35,540 bases of DNA. Source: Mesostigma viride (taxonomy: Eukaryota; Streptophyta; Mesostigmatophyceae; Mesostigmatales; Mesostigmataceae). The notes under the pieces were generated by a model, which saw nothing but the letters and a program-made list of their open reading frames with translations, was not told the DNA's origin and did not search any database. Position numbers and translations under genes: made by a program. Positions 7,986 to 21,484 of this stretch are shown here, piece after piece; within the stretch, counting starts at the first letter, position 1, and the number at the start of each line of letters is the position of its first letter. Location: contig RPFO01000416.1 in the NCBI GenBank assembly GCA_009746045.1, forward strand, positions 1 through 35,540, in the 5' to 3' direction.

Positions 7986-10900
7986 TGCATTTTGGGCTCC
8001 AGATTTAAATGCAACGTGCGGTTTGAGGCAGGGGAAAACATGCGTGGACGATAGGAATTATAGCACCGGCGGGCTTCAAAGTGCCGGACGGCAGGCGGTA
8101 CCACCACTCCGTGGCAGCTTGGCCCAGTTTGCTACCGGCTGGCACACGTTTTCAGTGCATTTTGGGCTCCAGATTTAAATGCAACGTGCGGTTTGAGGCA
8201 GGGGAAAACATGCGTGGACGATAGGAATTATAGCACCGGCAGGCTTCAAAGTGCCGGACGGCAGGCGGTACCACCATTCCGTGGCAGCTTGGCCCAGTTT
8301 GCTACCGGCTGGCACACGTTTTCAGTGCATTTTGGGCTCCAGATTTAAATGCAACGTGCGGTTTGAGGCAGGGGAAAACATGCGTGGACGATAGGAATTA
8401 TAGCACCGGCGGGCTTCAAAGTGCCGGACGGCAGGCGGTACCACCACTCCGTGGCAGCTTGGCCCAGTTTGCTACCGGCTGGCACACGTTTTCAGTGCAT
8501 TTTGGGCTCCAGATTTAAATGCAACGTGCGGTTTGAGGCAGGGGAAAACATGCGTGGACGATAGGAATTATAGCACCGGCGGGCTTCAAAGTGCCGGACG
8601 GCAGGCGGTACCACCATTCCGTGGCAGCTTGGCCCAGTTTGCTACCGGCTGGCACACGTTTTCAGTGCATTTTGGGCTCCAGATTTAAATGCAACGTGCG
8701 GTTTGAGGCAGGGGAAAACATGCGTGGACGATAGGAATTATAGCACCGGCGGGCTTCAAAGTGCCGGACGGCAGGCGGTACCACCACTCCGTGGCAGCTT
8801 GGCCCAGTTTGCTACCGGCTGGCACACGTTTTCAGTGCATTTTGGGCTCCAGATTTAAATGCAACGTGCGGTTTGAGGCAGGGGAAAACATGCGTGGACG
8901 ATAGGAATTATAGCACCGGCGGGCTTCAAAGTGCCGGACGGCAGGCGGTACCACCATTCCGTGGCAGCTTGGCCCAGTTTGCTACCGGCTGGCACACGTT
9001 TTCAGTGAATTTTGGGCTCCAGATTTAAATGCAACGTGCGGTTTGAGGCAGGGGAAAACATGCGTGGACGATAGGAATTATAGCACCGGCGGGCTTCAAA
9101 GTGCCGGACGGCAGGCGGTACCACCATTCCGTGGCAGCTTGGCCCAGTTTGCTACCGGCTGGCACACGTTTTCAGTGAATTTTGGGCTCCAGATTTAAAT
9201 GCAACGTGCGGTTTGAGGCAGGGGAAAACATGCGTGGACGATAGGAATTATAGCACCGGCGGGCTTCAAAGTGCCGGACGGCAGGCGGTACCACCACTCC
9301 GTGGCAGCTTGGCCCAGTTTGCTACCGGCTGGCACACGTTTTCAGTGCATTTTGGGCTCCAGATTTAAATGCAACGTGCGGTTTGAGGCAGGGGAAAACA
9401 TGCGTGGACGATAGGAATTATAGCACCGGCGGGCTTCAAAGTGCCGGACGGCAGGCGGTACCACCATTCCGTGGCAGCTTGGCCCAGTTTGCTACCGGCT
9501 GGCACACGTTTTCAGTGCATTTTGGGCTCCAGATTTAAATGCAACGTGCGGTTTGAGGCAGGGGAAAACATGCGTGGACGATAGGAATTATAGCACCGGC
9601 GGGCTTCAAAGTGCCGGACGGCAGGCGGTACCACCATTCCGTGGCAGCTTGGCCCAGTTTGCTACCGGCTGGCACACGTTTTCAGTGCATTTTGGGCTCC
9701 AGATTTAAATGCAACGTGCGGTTTGAGGCAGGGGAAAACATGCGTGGACGATAGGAATTATAGCACCGGCGGGCTTCAAAGTGCCGGACGGCAGGCGGTA
9801 CCACCACTCCGTGGCAGCTTGGCCCAGTTTGCTACCGGCTGGCACACGTTTTCAGTGCATTTTGGGCTCCAGATTTAAATGCAACGTGCGGTTTGAGGCA
9901 GGGGAAAACATGCGTGGACGATAGGAATTATAGCACCGGCGGGCTTCAAAGTGCCGGACGGCAGGCGGTACCACCATTCCGTGGCAGCTTGGCCCAGTTT
10001 GCTACCGGCTGGCACACGTTTTCAGTGCATTTTGGGCTCCAGATTTAAATGCAACGTGCGGTTTGAGGCAGGGGAAAACATGCGTGGACGATAGGAATTA
10101 TAGCACCGGCGGGCTTCAAAGTGCCGGACGGCAGGCGGTACCACCACTCCGTGGCAGCTTGGCCCAGTTTGCTACCGGCTGGCACACGTTTTCAGTGCAT
10201 TTTGGGCTCCAGATTTAAATGCAACGTGCGGTTTGAGGCAGGGGAAAACATGCGTGGACGATAGGAATTATAGCACCGGCGGGCTTCAAAGTGCCGGACG
10301 GCAGGCGGTACCACCATTCCGTGGCAGCTTGGCCCAGTTTGCTACCGGCTGGCACACGTTTTCAGTGAATTTTGGGCTCCAGATTTAAATGCAACGTGCG
10401 GTTTGAGGCAGGGGAAAACATGCGTGGACGATAGGAATTATAGCACCGGCGGGCTTCAAAGTGCCGGACGGCAGGCGGTACCACCACTCCGTGGCAGCTT
10501 GGCCCAGTTTGCTACCGGCTGGCACACGTTTTCAGTGAATTTTGGGCTCCAGATTTAAATGCAACGTGCGGTTTGAGGCAGGGGAAAACATGCGTGGACG
10601 ATAGGAATTATAGCACCGGCGGGCTTCAAAGTGCCGGACGGCAGGCGGTACCACCATTCCGTGGCAGCTTGGCCCAGTTTGCTACCGGCTGGCACACGTT
10701 TTCAGTGAATTTTGGGCTCCAGATTTAAATGCAACGTGCGGTTTGAGGCAGGGGAAAACATGCGTGGACGATAGGAATTATAGCACCGGCGGGCTTCAAA
10801 GTGCCGGACGGCAGGCGGTACCACCATTCCGTGGCAGCTTGGCCCAGTTTGCTACCGGCTGGCACACGTTTTCAGTGAATTTTGGGCTCCAGATTTAAAT

Positions 10901-13900
10901 GCAACGTGCGGTTTGAGGCAGGGGAAAACATGCGTGGACGATAGGAATTATAGCACCGGCGGGCTTCAAAGTGCCGGACGGCAGGCGGTACCACCATTCC
11001 GTGGCAGCTTGGCCCAGTTTGCTACCGGCTGGCACACGTTTTCAGTGAATTTTGGGCTCCAGATTTAAATGCAACGTGCGGTTTGAGGCAGGGGAAAACA
11101 TGCGTGGACGATAGGAATTATAGCACCGGCGGGCTTCAAAGTGCCGGACGGCAGGCGGTACCACCATTCCGTGGCAGCTTGGCCCAGTTTGCTACCGGCT
11201 GGCACACGTTTTCAGTGAATTTTGGGCTCCAGATTTAAATGCAACGTGCGGTTTGAGGCAGGGGAAAACATGCGTGGACGATAGGAATTATAGCACCGGC
11301 GGGCTTCAAAGTGCCGGACGGCAGGCGGTACCACCATTCCGTGGCAGCTTGGCCCAGTTTGCTACCGGCTGGCACACGTTTTCAGTGAATTTTGGGCTCC
11401 AGATTTAAATGCAACGTGCGGTTTGAGGCAGGGGAAAACATGCGTGGACGATAGGAATTATAGCACCGGCGGGCTTCAAAGTGCCGGACGGCAGGCGGTA
11501 CCACCATTCCGTGGCAGCTTGGCCCAGTTTGCTACCGGCTGGCACACGTTTTCAGTGAATTTTGGGCTCCAGATTTAAATGCAACGTGCGGTTTGAGGCA
11601 GGGGAAAACATGCGTGGACGATAGGAATTATAGCACCGGCGGGCTTCAAAGTGCCGGACGGCAGGCGGTACCACCATTCCGTGGCAGCTTGGCCCAGTTT
11701 GCTACCGGCTGGCACACGTTTTCAGTGAATTTTGGGCTCCAGATTTAAATGCAACGTGCGGTTTGAGGCAGGGGAAAACATGCGTGGACGATAGGAATTA
11801 TAGCACCGGCGGGCTTCAAAGTGCCGGACGGCAGGCGGTACCACCATTCCGTGGCAGCTTGGCCCAGTTTGCTACCGGCTGGCACACGTTTTCAGTGAAT
11901 TTTGGGCTCCAGATTTAAATGCAACGTGCGGTTTGAGGCAGGGGAAAACATGCGTGGACGATAGGAATTATAGCACCGGCGGGCTTCAAAGTGCCGGACG
12001 GCAGGCGGTACCACCATTCCGTGGCAGCTTGGCCCAGTTTGCTACCGGCTGGCACACGTTTTCAGTGAATTTTGGGCTCCAGATTTAAATGCAACGTGCG
12101 GTTTGAGGCAGGGGAAAACATGCGTGGACGATAGGAATTATAGCACCGGCGGGCTTCAAAGTGCCGGACGGCAGGCGGTACCACCATTCCGTGGCAGCTT
12201 GGCCCAGTTTGCTACCGGCTGGCACACGTTTTCAGTGAATTTTGGGCTCCAGATTTAAATGCAACGTGCGGTTTGAGGCAGGGGAAAACATGCGTGGACG
12301 ATAGGAATTATAGCACCGGCGGGCTTCAAAGTGCCGGACGGCAGGCGGTACCACCATTCCGTGGCAGCTTGGCCCAGTTTGCTACCGGCTGGCACACGTT
12401 TTCAGTGAATTTTGGGCTCCAGATTTAAATGCAACGTGCGGTTTGAGGCAGGGGAAAACATGCGTGGACGATAGGAATTATAGCACCGGCGGGCTTCAAA
12501 GTGCCGGACGGCAGGCGGTACCACCATTCCGTGGCAGCTTGGCCCAGTTTGCTACCGGCTGGCACACGTTTTCAGTGAATTTTGGGCTCCAGATTTAAAT
12601 GCAACGTGCGGTTTGAGGCAGGGGAAAACATGCGTGGACGATAGGAATTATAGCACCGGCGGGCTTCAAAGTGCCGGACGGCAGGCGGTACCACCATTCC
12701 GTGGCAGCTTGGCCCAGTTTGCTACCGGCTGGCACACGTTTTCAGTGAATTTTGGGCTCCAGATTTAAATGCAACGTGCGGTTTGAGGCAGGGGAAAACA
12801 TGCGTGGACGATAGGAATTATAGCACCGGCGGGCTTCAAAGTGCCGGACGGCAGGCGGTACCACCATTCCGTGGCAGCTTGGCCCAGTTTGCTACCGGCT
12901 GGCACACGTTTTCAGTGAATTTTGGGCTCCAGATTTAAATGCAACGTGCGGTTTGAGGCAGGGGAAAACATGCGTGGACGATAGGAATTATAGCACCGGC
13001 GGGCTTCAAAGTGCCGGACGGCAGGCGGTACCACCATTCCGTGGCAGCTTGGCCCAGTTTGCTACCGGCTGGCACACGTTTTCAGTGAATTTTGGGCTCC
13101 AGATTTAAATGCAACGTGCGGTTTGAGGCAGGGGAAAACATGCGTGGACGATAGGAATTATAGCACCGGCGGGCTTCAAAGTGCCGGACGGCAGGCGGTA
13201 CCACCATTCCGTGGCAGCTTGGCCCAGTTTGCTACCGGCTGGCACACGTTTTCAGTGAATTTTGGGCTCCAGATTTAAATGCAACGTGCGGTTTGAGGCA
13301 GGGGAAAACATGCGTGGACGATAGGAATTATAGCACCGGCGGGCTTCAAAGTGCCGGACGGCAGGCGGTACCACCATTCCGTGGCAGCTTGGCCCAGTTT
13401 GCTACCGGCTGGCACACGTTTTCAGTGAATTTTGGGCTCCAGATTTAAATGCAACGTGCGGTTTGAGGCAGGGGAAAACATGCGTGGACGATAGGAATTA
13501 TAGCACCGGCGGGCTTCAAAGTGCCGGACGGCAGGCGGTACCACCATTCCGTGGCAGCTTGGCCCAGTTTGCTACCGGCTGGCACACGTTTTCAGTGAAT
13601 TTTGGGCTCCAGATTTAAATGCAACGTGCGGTTTGAGGCAGGGGAAAACATGCGTGGACGATAGGAATTATAGCACCGGCGGGCTTCAAAGTGCCGGACG
13701 GCAGGCGGTACCACCATTCCGTGGCAGCTTGGCCCAGTTTGCTACCGGCTGGCACACGTTTTCAGTGAATTTTGGGCTCCAGATTTAAATGCAACGTGCG
13801 GTTTGAGGCAGGGGAAAACATGCGTGGACGATAGGAATTATAGCACCGGCGGGCTTCAAAGTGCCGGACGGCAGGCGGTACCACCATTCCGTGGCAGCTT

Positions 13901-16900
13901 GGCCCAGTTTGCTACCGGCTGGCACACGTTTTCAGTGAATTTTGGGCTCCAGATTTAAATGCAACGTGCGGTTTGAGGCAGGGGAAAACATGCGTGGACG
14001 ATAGGAATTATAGCACCGGCGGGCTTCAAAGTGCCGGACGGCAGGCGGTACCACCATTCCGTGGCAGCTTGGCCCAGTTTGCTACCGGCTGGCACACGTT
14101 TTCAGTGAATTTTGGGCTCCAGATTTAAATGCAACGTGCGGTTTGAGGCAGGGGAAAACATGCGTGGACGATAGGAATTATAGCACCGGCGGGCTTCAAA
14201 GTGCCGGACGGCAGGCGGTACCACCATTCCGTGGCAGCTTGGCCCAGTTTGCTACCGGCTGGCACACGTTTTCAGTGAATTTTGGGCTCCAGATTTAAAT
14301 GCAACGTGCGGTTTGAGGCAGGGGAAAACATGCGTGGACGATAGGAATTATAGCACCGGCGGGCTTCAAAGTGCCGGACGGCAGGCGGTACCACCATTCC
14401 GTGGCAGCTTGGCCCAGTTTGCTACCGGCTGGCACACGTTTTCAGTGAATTTTGGGCTCCAGATTTAAATGCAACGTGCGGTTTGAGGCAGGGGAAAACA
14501 TGCGTGGACGATAGGAATTATAGCACCGGCGGGCTTCAAAGTGCCGGACGGCAGGCGGTACCACCATTCCGTGGCAGCTTGGCCCAGTTTGCTACCGGCT
14601 GGCACACGTTTTCAGTGAATTTTGGGCTCCAGATTTAAATGCAACGTGCGGTTTGAGGCAGGGGAAAACATGCGTGGACGATAGGAATTATAGCACCGGC
14701 GGGCTTCAAAGTGCCGGACGGCAGGCGGTACCACCATTCCGTGGCAGCTTGGCCCAGTTTGCTACCGGCTGGCACACGTTTTCAGTGAATTTTGGGCTCC
14801 AGATTTAAATGCAACGTGCGGTTTGAGGCAGGGGAAAACATGCGTGGACGATAGGAATTATAGCACCGGCGGGCTTCAAAGTGCCGGACGGCAGGCGGTA
14901 CCACCATTCCGTGGCAGCTTGGCCCAGTTTGCTACCGGCTGGCACACGTTTTCAGTGAATTTTGGGCTCCAGATTTAAATGCAACGTGCGGTTTGAGGCA
15001 GGGGAAAACATGCGTGGACGATAGGAATTATAGCACCGGCGGGCTTCAAAGTGCCGGACGGCAGGCGGTACCACCATTCCGTGGCAGCTTGGCCCAGTTT
15101 GCTACCGGCTGGCACACGTTTTCAGTGAATTTTGGGCTCCAGATTTAAATGCAACGTGCGGTTTGAGGCAGGGGAAAACATGCGTGGACGATAGGAATTA
15201 TAGCACCGGCGGGCTTCAAAGTGCCGGACGGCAGGCGGTACCACCATTCCGTGGCAGCTTGGCCCAGTTTGCTACCGGCTGGCACACGTTTTCAGTGAAT
15301 TTTGGGCTCCAGATTTAAATGCAACGTGCGGTTTGAGGCAGGGGAAAACATGCGTGGACGATAGGAATTATAGCACCGGCGGGCTTCAAAGTGCCGGACG
15401 GCAGGCGGTACCACCATTCCGTGGCAGCTTGGCCCAGTTTGCTACCGGCTGGCACACGTTTTCAGTGAATTTTGGGCTCCAGATTTAAATGCAACGTGCG
15501 GTTTGAGGCAGGGGAAAACATGCGTGGACGATAGGAATTATAGCACCGGCGGGCTTCAAAGTGCCGGACGGCAGGCGGTACCACCATTCCGTGGCAGCTT
15601 GGCCCAGTTTGCTACCGGCTGGCACACGTTTTCAGTGAATTTTGGGCTCCAGATTTAAATGCAACGTGCGGTTTGAGGCAGGGGAAAACATGCGTGGACG
15701 ATAGGAATTATAGCACCGGCGGGCTTCAAAGTGCCGGACGGCAGGCGGTACCACCATTCCGTGGCAGCTTGGCCCAGTTTGCTACCGGCTGGCACACGTT
15801 TTCAGTGAATTTTGGGCTCCAGATTTAAATGCAACGTGCGGTTTGAGGCAGGGGAAAACATGCGTGGACGATAGGAATTATAGCACCGGCGGGCTTCAAA
15901 GTGCCGGACGGCAGGCGGTACCACCATTCCGTGGCAGCTTGGCCCAGTTTGCTACCGGCTGGCACACGTTTTCAGTGAATTTTGGGCTCCAGATTTAAAT
16001 GCAACGTGCGGTTTGAGGCAGGGGAAAACATGCGTGGACGATAGGAATTATAGCACCGGCGGGCTTCAAAGTGCCGGACGGCAGGCGGTACCACCATTCC
16101 GTGGCAGCTTGGCCCAGTTTGCTACCGGCTGGCACACGTTTTCAGTGAATTTTGGGCTCCAGATTTAAATGCAACGTGCGGTTTGAGGCAGGGGAAAACA
16201 TGCGTGGACGATAGGAATTATAGCACCGGCGGGCTTCAAAGTGCCGGACGGCAGGCGGTACCACCATTCCGTGGCAGCTTGGCCCAGTTTGCTACCGGCT
16301 GGCACACGTTTTCAGTGAATTTTGGGCTCCAGATTTAAATGCAACGTGCGGTTTGAGGCAGGGGAAAACATGCGTGGACGATAGGAATTATAGCACCGGC
16401 GGGCTTCAAAGTGCCGGACGGCAGGCGGTACCACCATTCCGTGGCAGCTTGGCCCAGTTTGCTACCGGCTGGCACACGTTTTCAGTGAATTTTGGGCTCC
16501 AGATTTAAATGCAACGTGCGGTTTGAGGCAGGGGAAAACATGCGTGGACGATAGGAATTATAGCACCGGCGGGCTTCAAAGTGCCGGACGGCAGGCGGTA
16601 CCACCATTCCGTGGCAGCTTGGCCCAGTTTGCTACCGGCTGGCACACGTTTTCAGTGAATTTTGGGCTCCAGATTTAAATGCAACGTGCGGTTTGAGGCA
16701 GGGGAAAACATGCGTGGACGATAGGAATTATAGCACCGGCGGGCTTCAAAGTGCCGGACGGCAGGCGGTACCACCATTCCGTGGCAGCTTGGCCCAGTTT
16801 GCTACCGGCTGGCACACGTTTTCAGTGAATTTTGGGCTCCAGATTTAAATGCAACGTGCGGTTTGAGGCAGGGGAAAACATGCGTGGACGATAGGAATTA

Positions 16901-18325
16901 TAGCACCGGCGGGCTTCAAAGTGCCGGACGGCAGGCGGTACCACCATTCCGTGGCAGCTTGGCCCAGTTTGCTACCGGCTGGCACACGTTTTCAGTGAAT
17001 TTTGGGCTCCAGATTTAAATGCAACGTGCGGTTTGAGGCAGGGGAAAACATGCGTGGACGATAGGAATTATAGCACCGGCGGGCTTCAAAGTGCCGGACG
17101 GCAGGCGGTACCACCATTCCGTGGCAGCTTGGCCCAGTTTGCTACCGGCTGGCACACGTTTTCAGTGAATTTTGGGCTCCAGATTTAAATGCAACGTGCG
17201 GTTTGAGGCAGGGGAAAACATGCGTGGACGATAGGAATTATAGCACCGGCGGGCTTCAAAGTGCCGGACGGCAGGCGGTACCACCATTCCGTGGCAGCTT
17301 GGCCCAGTTTGCTACCGGCTGGCACACGTTTTCAGTGAATTTTGGGCTCCAGATTTAAATGCAACGTGCGGTTTGAGGCAGGGGAAAACATGCGTGGACG
17401 ATAGGAATTATAGCACCGGCGGGCTTCAAAGTGCCGGACGGCAGGCGGTACCACCATTCCGTGGCAGCTTGGCCCAGTTTGCTACCGGCTGGCACACGTT
17501 TTCAGTGAATTTTGGGCTCCAGATTTAAATGCAACGTGCGGTTTGAGGCAGGGGAAAACATGCGTGGACGATAGGAATTATAGCACCGGCGGGCTTCAAA
17601 GTGCCGGACGGCAGGCGGTACCACCATTCCGTGGCAGCTTGGCCCAGTTTGCTACCGGCTGGCACACGTTTTCAGTGAATTTTGGGCTCCAGATTTAAAT
17701 GCAACGTGCGGTTTGAGGCAGGGGAAAACATGCGTGGACGATAGGAATTATAGCACCGGCGGGCTTCAAAGTGCCGGACGGCAGGCGGTACCACCATTCC
17801 GTGGCAGCTTGGCCCAGTTTGCTACCGGCTGGCACACGTTTTCAGTGAATTTTGGGCTCCAGATTTAAATGCAACGTGCGGTTTGAGGCAGGGGAAAACA
17901 TGCGTGGACGATAGGAATTATAGCACCGGCGGGCTTCAAAGTGCCGGACGGCAGGCGGTACCACCATTCCGTGGCAGCTTGGCCCAGTTTGCTACCGGCT
18001 GGCACACGTTTTCAGTGAATTTTGGGCTCCAGATTTAAATGCAACGTGCGGTTTGAGGCAGGGGAAAACATGCGTGGACGATAGGAATTATAGCACCGGC
18101 GGGCTTCAAAGTGCCGGACGGCAGGCGGTACCACCATTCCGTGGCAGCTTGGCCCAGTTTGCTACCGGCTGGCACACGTTTTCAGTGAATTTTGGGCTCC
18201 AGATTTAAATGCAACGTGCGGTTTGAGGCAGGGGAAAACATGCGTGGACGATAGGAATTATAGCACCGGCGGGCTTCAAAGTGCCGGACGGCAGGCGGTA
18301 CCACCATTCCGTGGCAGCTTGGCCC
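7986..18325 (+). repeat. 170-bp satellite array, block 2 (mosaic, then homogenised)
   Basis: About 61 monomers continue in the same phase as block 1, resuming at CATTTTGGGCTCC. From 7986 to about 10650 the two diagnostic sites still vary. From about 10650 to the end, roughly 45 monomers all carry the same variant pair (T in CCACCATTCC, A in CAGTGAATTTT) and show no other difference that I could see by eye. That points to a recent tandem amplification or strong homogenisation. No gene is present in this 10-kb stretch. Confidence 0.97.
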
Positions 18326-18361
18326 AGTTTTTGTAAACATCAGTCACTGATTTCTTCAGAC

Positions 18362-18449
18362 GATGCGCAAGGCTGGGATGCGCAAGGCTGGGAATGCGCA
18401 AGGCTGGGCGCGGCGCAGCGTGCGCAAGGCTGGCGTGCGCAAGGCTGGG
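18362..18449 (+). repeat. Subterminal repeats TGCGCAAGGCTGG, left arm
   Basis: Five copies of TGCGCAAGGCTGG, at 15-16 bp spacing for the first three and about 14-15 bp for the last two, start 36 bp inside the arm end. Such subterminal iterations often bind a transposase in terminal-inverted-repeat elements; here that is inference. The core TGCGCA is self-complementary. Confidence 0.85.
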
Positions 18450-20256
18450 GAGTGCGCGGGCGTAACAACGTTAAGGCAGGCCAGGCGCAGGCACGTAAAA
18501 ACACGGGCGACGGGCCATGGGCCACGGGCCACGCGTCGGCCGTCGGCCCAGCCATTCCTGCATTTTAGGAACGTTGCCGGGCACAAAATTCAAATTCTGG
18601 TGCGGCATGGCTGCGGCAGCTACCTGGCCCGGGCTGGCCGACGTTGGCATGGACGACTGTCAAGAAAGAGTTCATCTCGCTTGGGTAAGCTGCGGTTGTT
18701 TCGTCTGGGCGCTCTTCCCATTTTATTGCTAACGGGTCGATTTACTTACCCAACGTTTCCATCCAGGGCAGAAATGCCAGCGACTTTTCAGTCGGCCACT
18801 TCCATTTTTTACCCACTTCGAGTCGTAACGTCATCCAAGGAATACTTTACCCTCTGTATTCCGGCCTGTCTCCTTCTATTTCGCAGGAACCCTTCGCTTC
18901 TGGTTGGCGTTCCTGCACTGCAGGCAGGCTGCAGTCTCTACCGCTGCATTTTTTTGTAAGTACTTCGGTTGGGAAGTTCGTCTAACGTTTTTCCATCGAC
19001 TGTCCTGCTTCCAAGCCAGGCCGCGTCTCTACACTGTGTTTCCGTCAGCAACGGGATGGAGGTCCGGTTTTTCATGATCGGCAACCGTTTTGGTCACGTC
19101 ATTTTCAGCAACACGCAACTGCCTCTGCCTTACACGCTGCGCTTTGTCGTCCTTCCGTCGGTTCGGGAAAGCTTCTTACGTCTTTCCATTACATCATTAC
19201 CGTCCAGGTAGTTTCTTACCATTTGCTTTCGGTCGGCAACGGGTCGGGAGCATATACAGTGGGTCATTATCCGCAATGCAGCTTCCCCCTGTTTTCCCCA
19301 CAGGCTCTCCCTGTATTTCCTTGGGGAACATCTTTGGATTAGCTCCCGTGCATCAAACGTGCATCAAGAACACATTTTTTAGGGAGACTTTGGCTGTTCG
19401 TGGGATGGGAAGCACTACTGTGCCCATGTTTTCCACTGCTTGATCTTGACTGCATACCCCACGCACCTGTCACCCACCTGACTTTTGCTAGTAGTTGCTG
19501 GATTTTTTCTTATAGCAGGTGCTGCGTGCTGGTGATTGACATTACGGTCGCCATTGCTTGCCAGTAATTCAAAGTTGCTTGAAATGGTCAGCATCACGGC
19601 CAAGTCTACGTTCAGATCCTGCTTGGAATTTGTGGCGGGCGTTTTCTGTATTGGATGAACGCCAGTTTTTGTGACAGTGTGATTGTGTATAGGAACAAGT
19701 TTGAAGCAACAGCACACGTAGCATATTCATACTCATATACATGCGCTTAATGTGAACGATGTAGCCTAGGGCGAAGAGCGTTGGTTTACACGACGACGTA
19801 TTCAAAGTATAACTTCTGTAAACAAGTATCCATCTGCGTGTTTTAATTCATTTTGGCAGCCATGCATGTGCACAAGAGTACCAATTAATTATTCCTACAC
19901 TAGGGGTCGATGTATTTAGCATTCACTTTGGCATTTACTGCGGCAATGCCATTACTCCGTGGCTCCCCAATGGGACATGTATGTGTGTCTTGTTGTGTTG
20001 ACAGCGTGTAATAAGTGTTGCAACGAACTAGGCAAGGGCTAATGGACTAAACTGTGACGGGCAGCACATTGATTGCCGCATCGAAGCCAAGAATCATTTA
20101 GCACTCGCAGTTAGGTATCGCCATGATGCAGAGAAATTGTTGTGGCCTGACCACTTGAGGCAGTGAGACAAGGTTGGATGCCCTCCCAATCAGTGTATAG
20201 GGGTTGAAGGTTGTTTTATTGCCACCCATGTGACGCAATATACGTGTGCTTGATGA

Positions 20257-21161
20257 GTGGATGGATGGATGGATGGATGGATGGATGGATGGATGGATGG
20301 ATGGATGGATGGATGGATGGATGGATGGATGGATGGATGGATGGATGGATGGATGGATGGATGGATGGATGGATGGATGGATGGATGGATGGATGGATGG
20401 ATGGATGGATGGATGGATGGATGGATGGATGGATGGATGGATGGATGGATGGATGGATGCATGGATGCATGGATGCATGGATGCATGGATGCATGGATGC
20501 ATGGATGGATGGATGGATGGATGGATGCATGGATGGATGCATGGATGCATGGATGCATGGATGCATGGATGCATGGATGCATGGATGCATGGATGCATGG
20601 ATGCATGGATGCATGGATGCATGGATGCATGGATGCATGGATGCATGGATGCATGGATGCATGGATGCATGGATGCATGGATGCATGGATGCATGGATGC
20701 ATGGATGCATGGATGCATGGATGCATGGATGCATGGATGCATGGATGCATGGATGCATGGATGCATGGATGCATGGATGCATGGATGCATGGGTGCATGG
20801 GTGCATGGGTGCATGGGTGCATGGGTGCATGGGTGCATGGGTGCATGGGTGCATGGGTGCATGGGTGCATGGGTGCATGGGTGCATGGGTGCATGGGTGC
20901 ATGGGTGCATGGGTGCATGGATGCATGGATGGATGCATGGATGCATGGATGCATGGATGGATGGATGCATGGATGCATGGATGCATGGATGCATGGATGC
21001 ATGGGTGCATGGATGCATGGATGCATGGATGCATGGATGCATGGATGCATGGATGCATGGATGCATGGATGCATGGATGCATGGATGCATGGATGCATGG
21101 ATGCATGGATGCATGGATGCATGGATGCATGGATGCATGGATGCATGGATGCATGGATGGA
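20257..21161 (+). repeat. Compound microsatellite (TGGA)n / (GGATGCAT)n, left arm
   Basis: About 200 bp of pure TGGA tetranucleotide (20257-20458) is followed by about 700 bp of the 8-bp unit GGATGCAT, with an inner block of the variant GGGTGCAT (about 20790-20920). It accounts for nearly all the length difference between the two arms. It is open in several frames on both strands (WMDG- and HPSI-type repeats) but these are translations of a microsatellite. Confidence 0.97.
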
Positions 21162-21484
21162 TTATTGGCTAACAAAGTAAGTGCTTGCGTGTCGTGCGCA
21201 TGGTCATGTTAGTCCTCCTTGCCTCCCTATGAAACTAAGGGTTGAGAAAGCGTGTTTGGGCTCGGCGGCTGCCATATCGTAGTGGCATGCGCACACGGGC
21301 TGTTGGGAGCCACGGGGAAGAGAATATGAGAAATCGGTTTAGCCAGTGCTTCGATTGCCAATTTGTAGCCATCCACTAGGCTGCTGTTTAGAATGGTAGG
21401 TACTTTTACACACTTTATACAGACGTCCACTTAAGCTAAATTTGGACTAATTGAGCTCTGAGACATCATGGTGGTCCCGGTGCC

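Larger units (their letters stand above)
18326..21482 (+). repeat. Left inverted arm of the fold-back element
   Basis: Matches the reverse complement of 26571-29218. The outer part (18326-20256) is nearly identical to its partner: I see only a few differences, including one 27-29 bp stretch near 18988-19018 absent from the right arm, a C5/C6 run near 19275, and single substitutions near 18780 and 20234. The part inside the microsatellite (21161-21482) is more diverged, about 12 substitutions and two small indels in 320 bp. Open frames of 60-198 codons recur in both arms simply because the arms are copies; none shows a recognisable domain. Confidence 0.93.

Noticed and set aside
467-18325. CRISPR-like regular repeat
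   Set aside because: The repeats abut as full 170-bp monomers without unique spacers, and the context is eukaryotic.
18363-18959. 198-codon frame in the left arm, repeated at 28585-29181
   Set aside because: Begins in the TGCGCAAGGCTGG iterations, has no domain, and its conservation between arms only reflects arm copying.
20098-21212. Several 300-346 codon frames on both strands (WMDG- and HPCI/HPSI-type repeats)
   Set aside because: They are translations of a compound tetranucleotide/octanucleotide microsatellite open in many frames at once.
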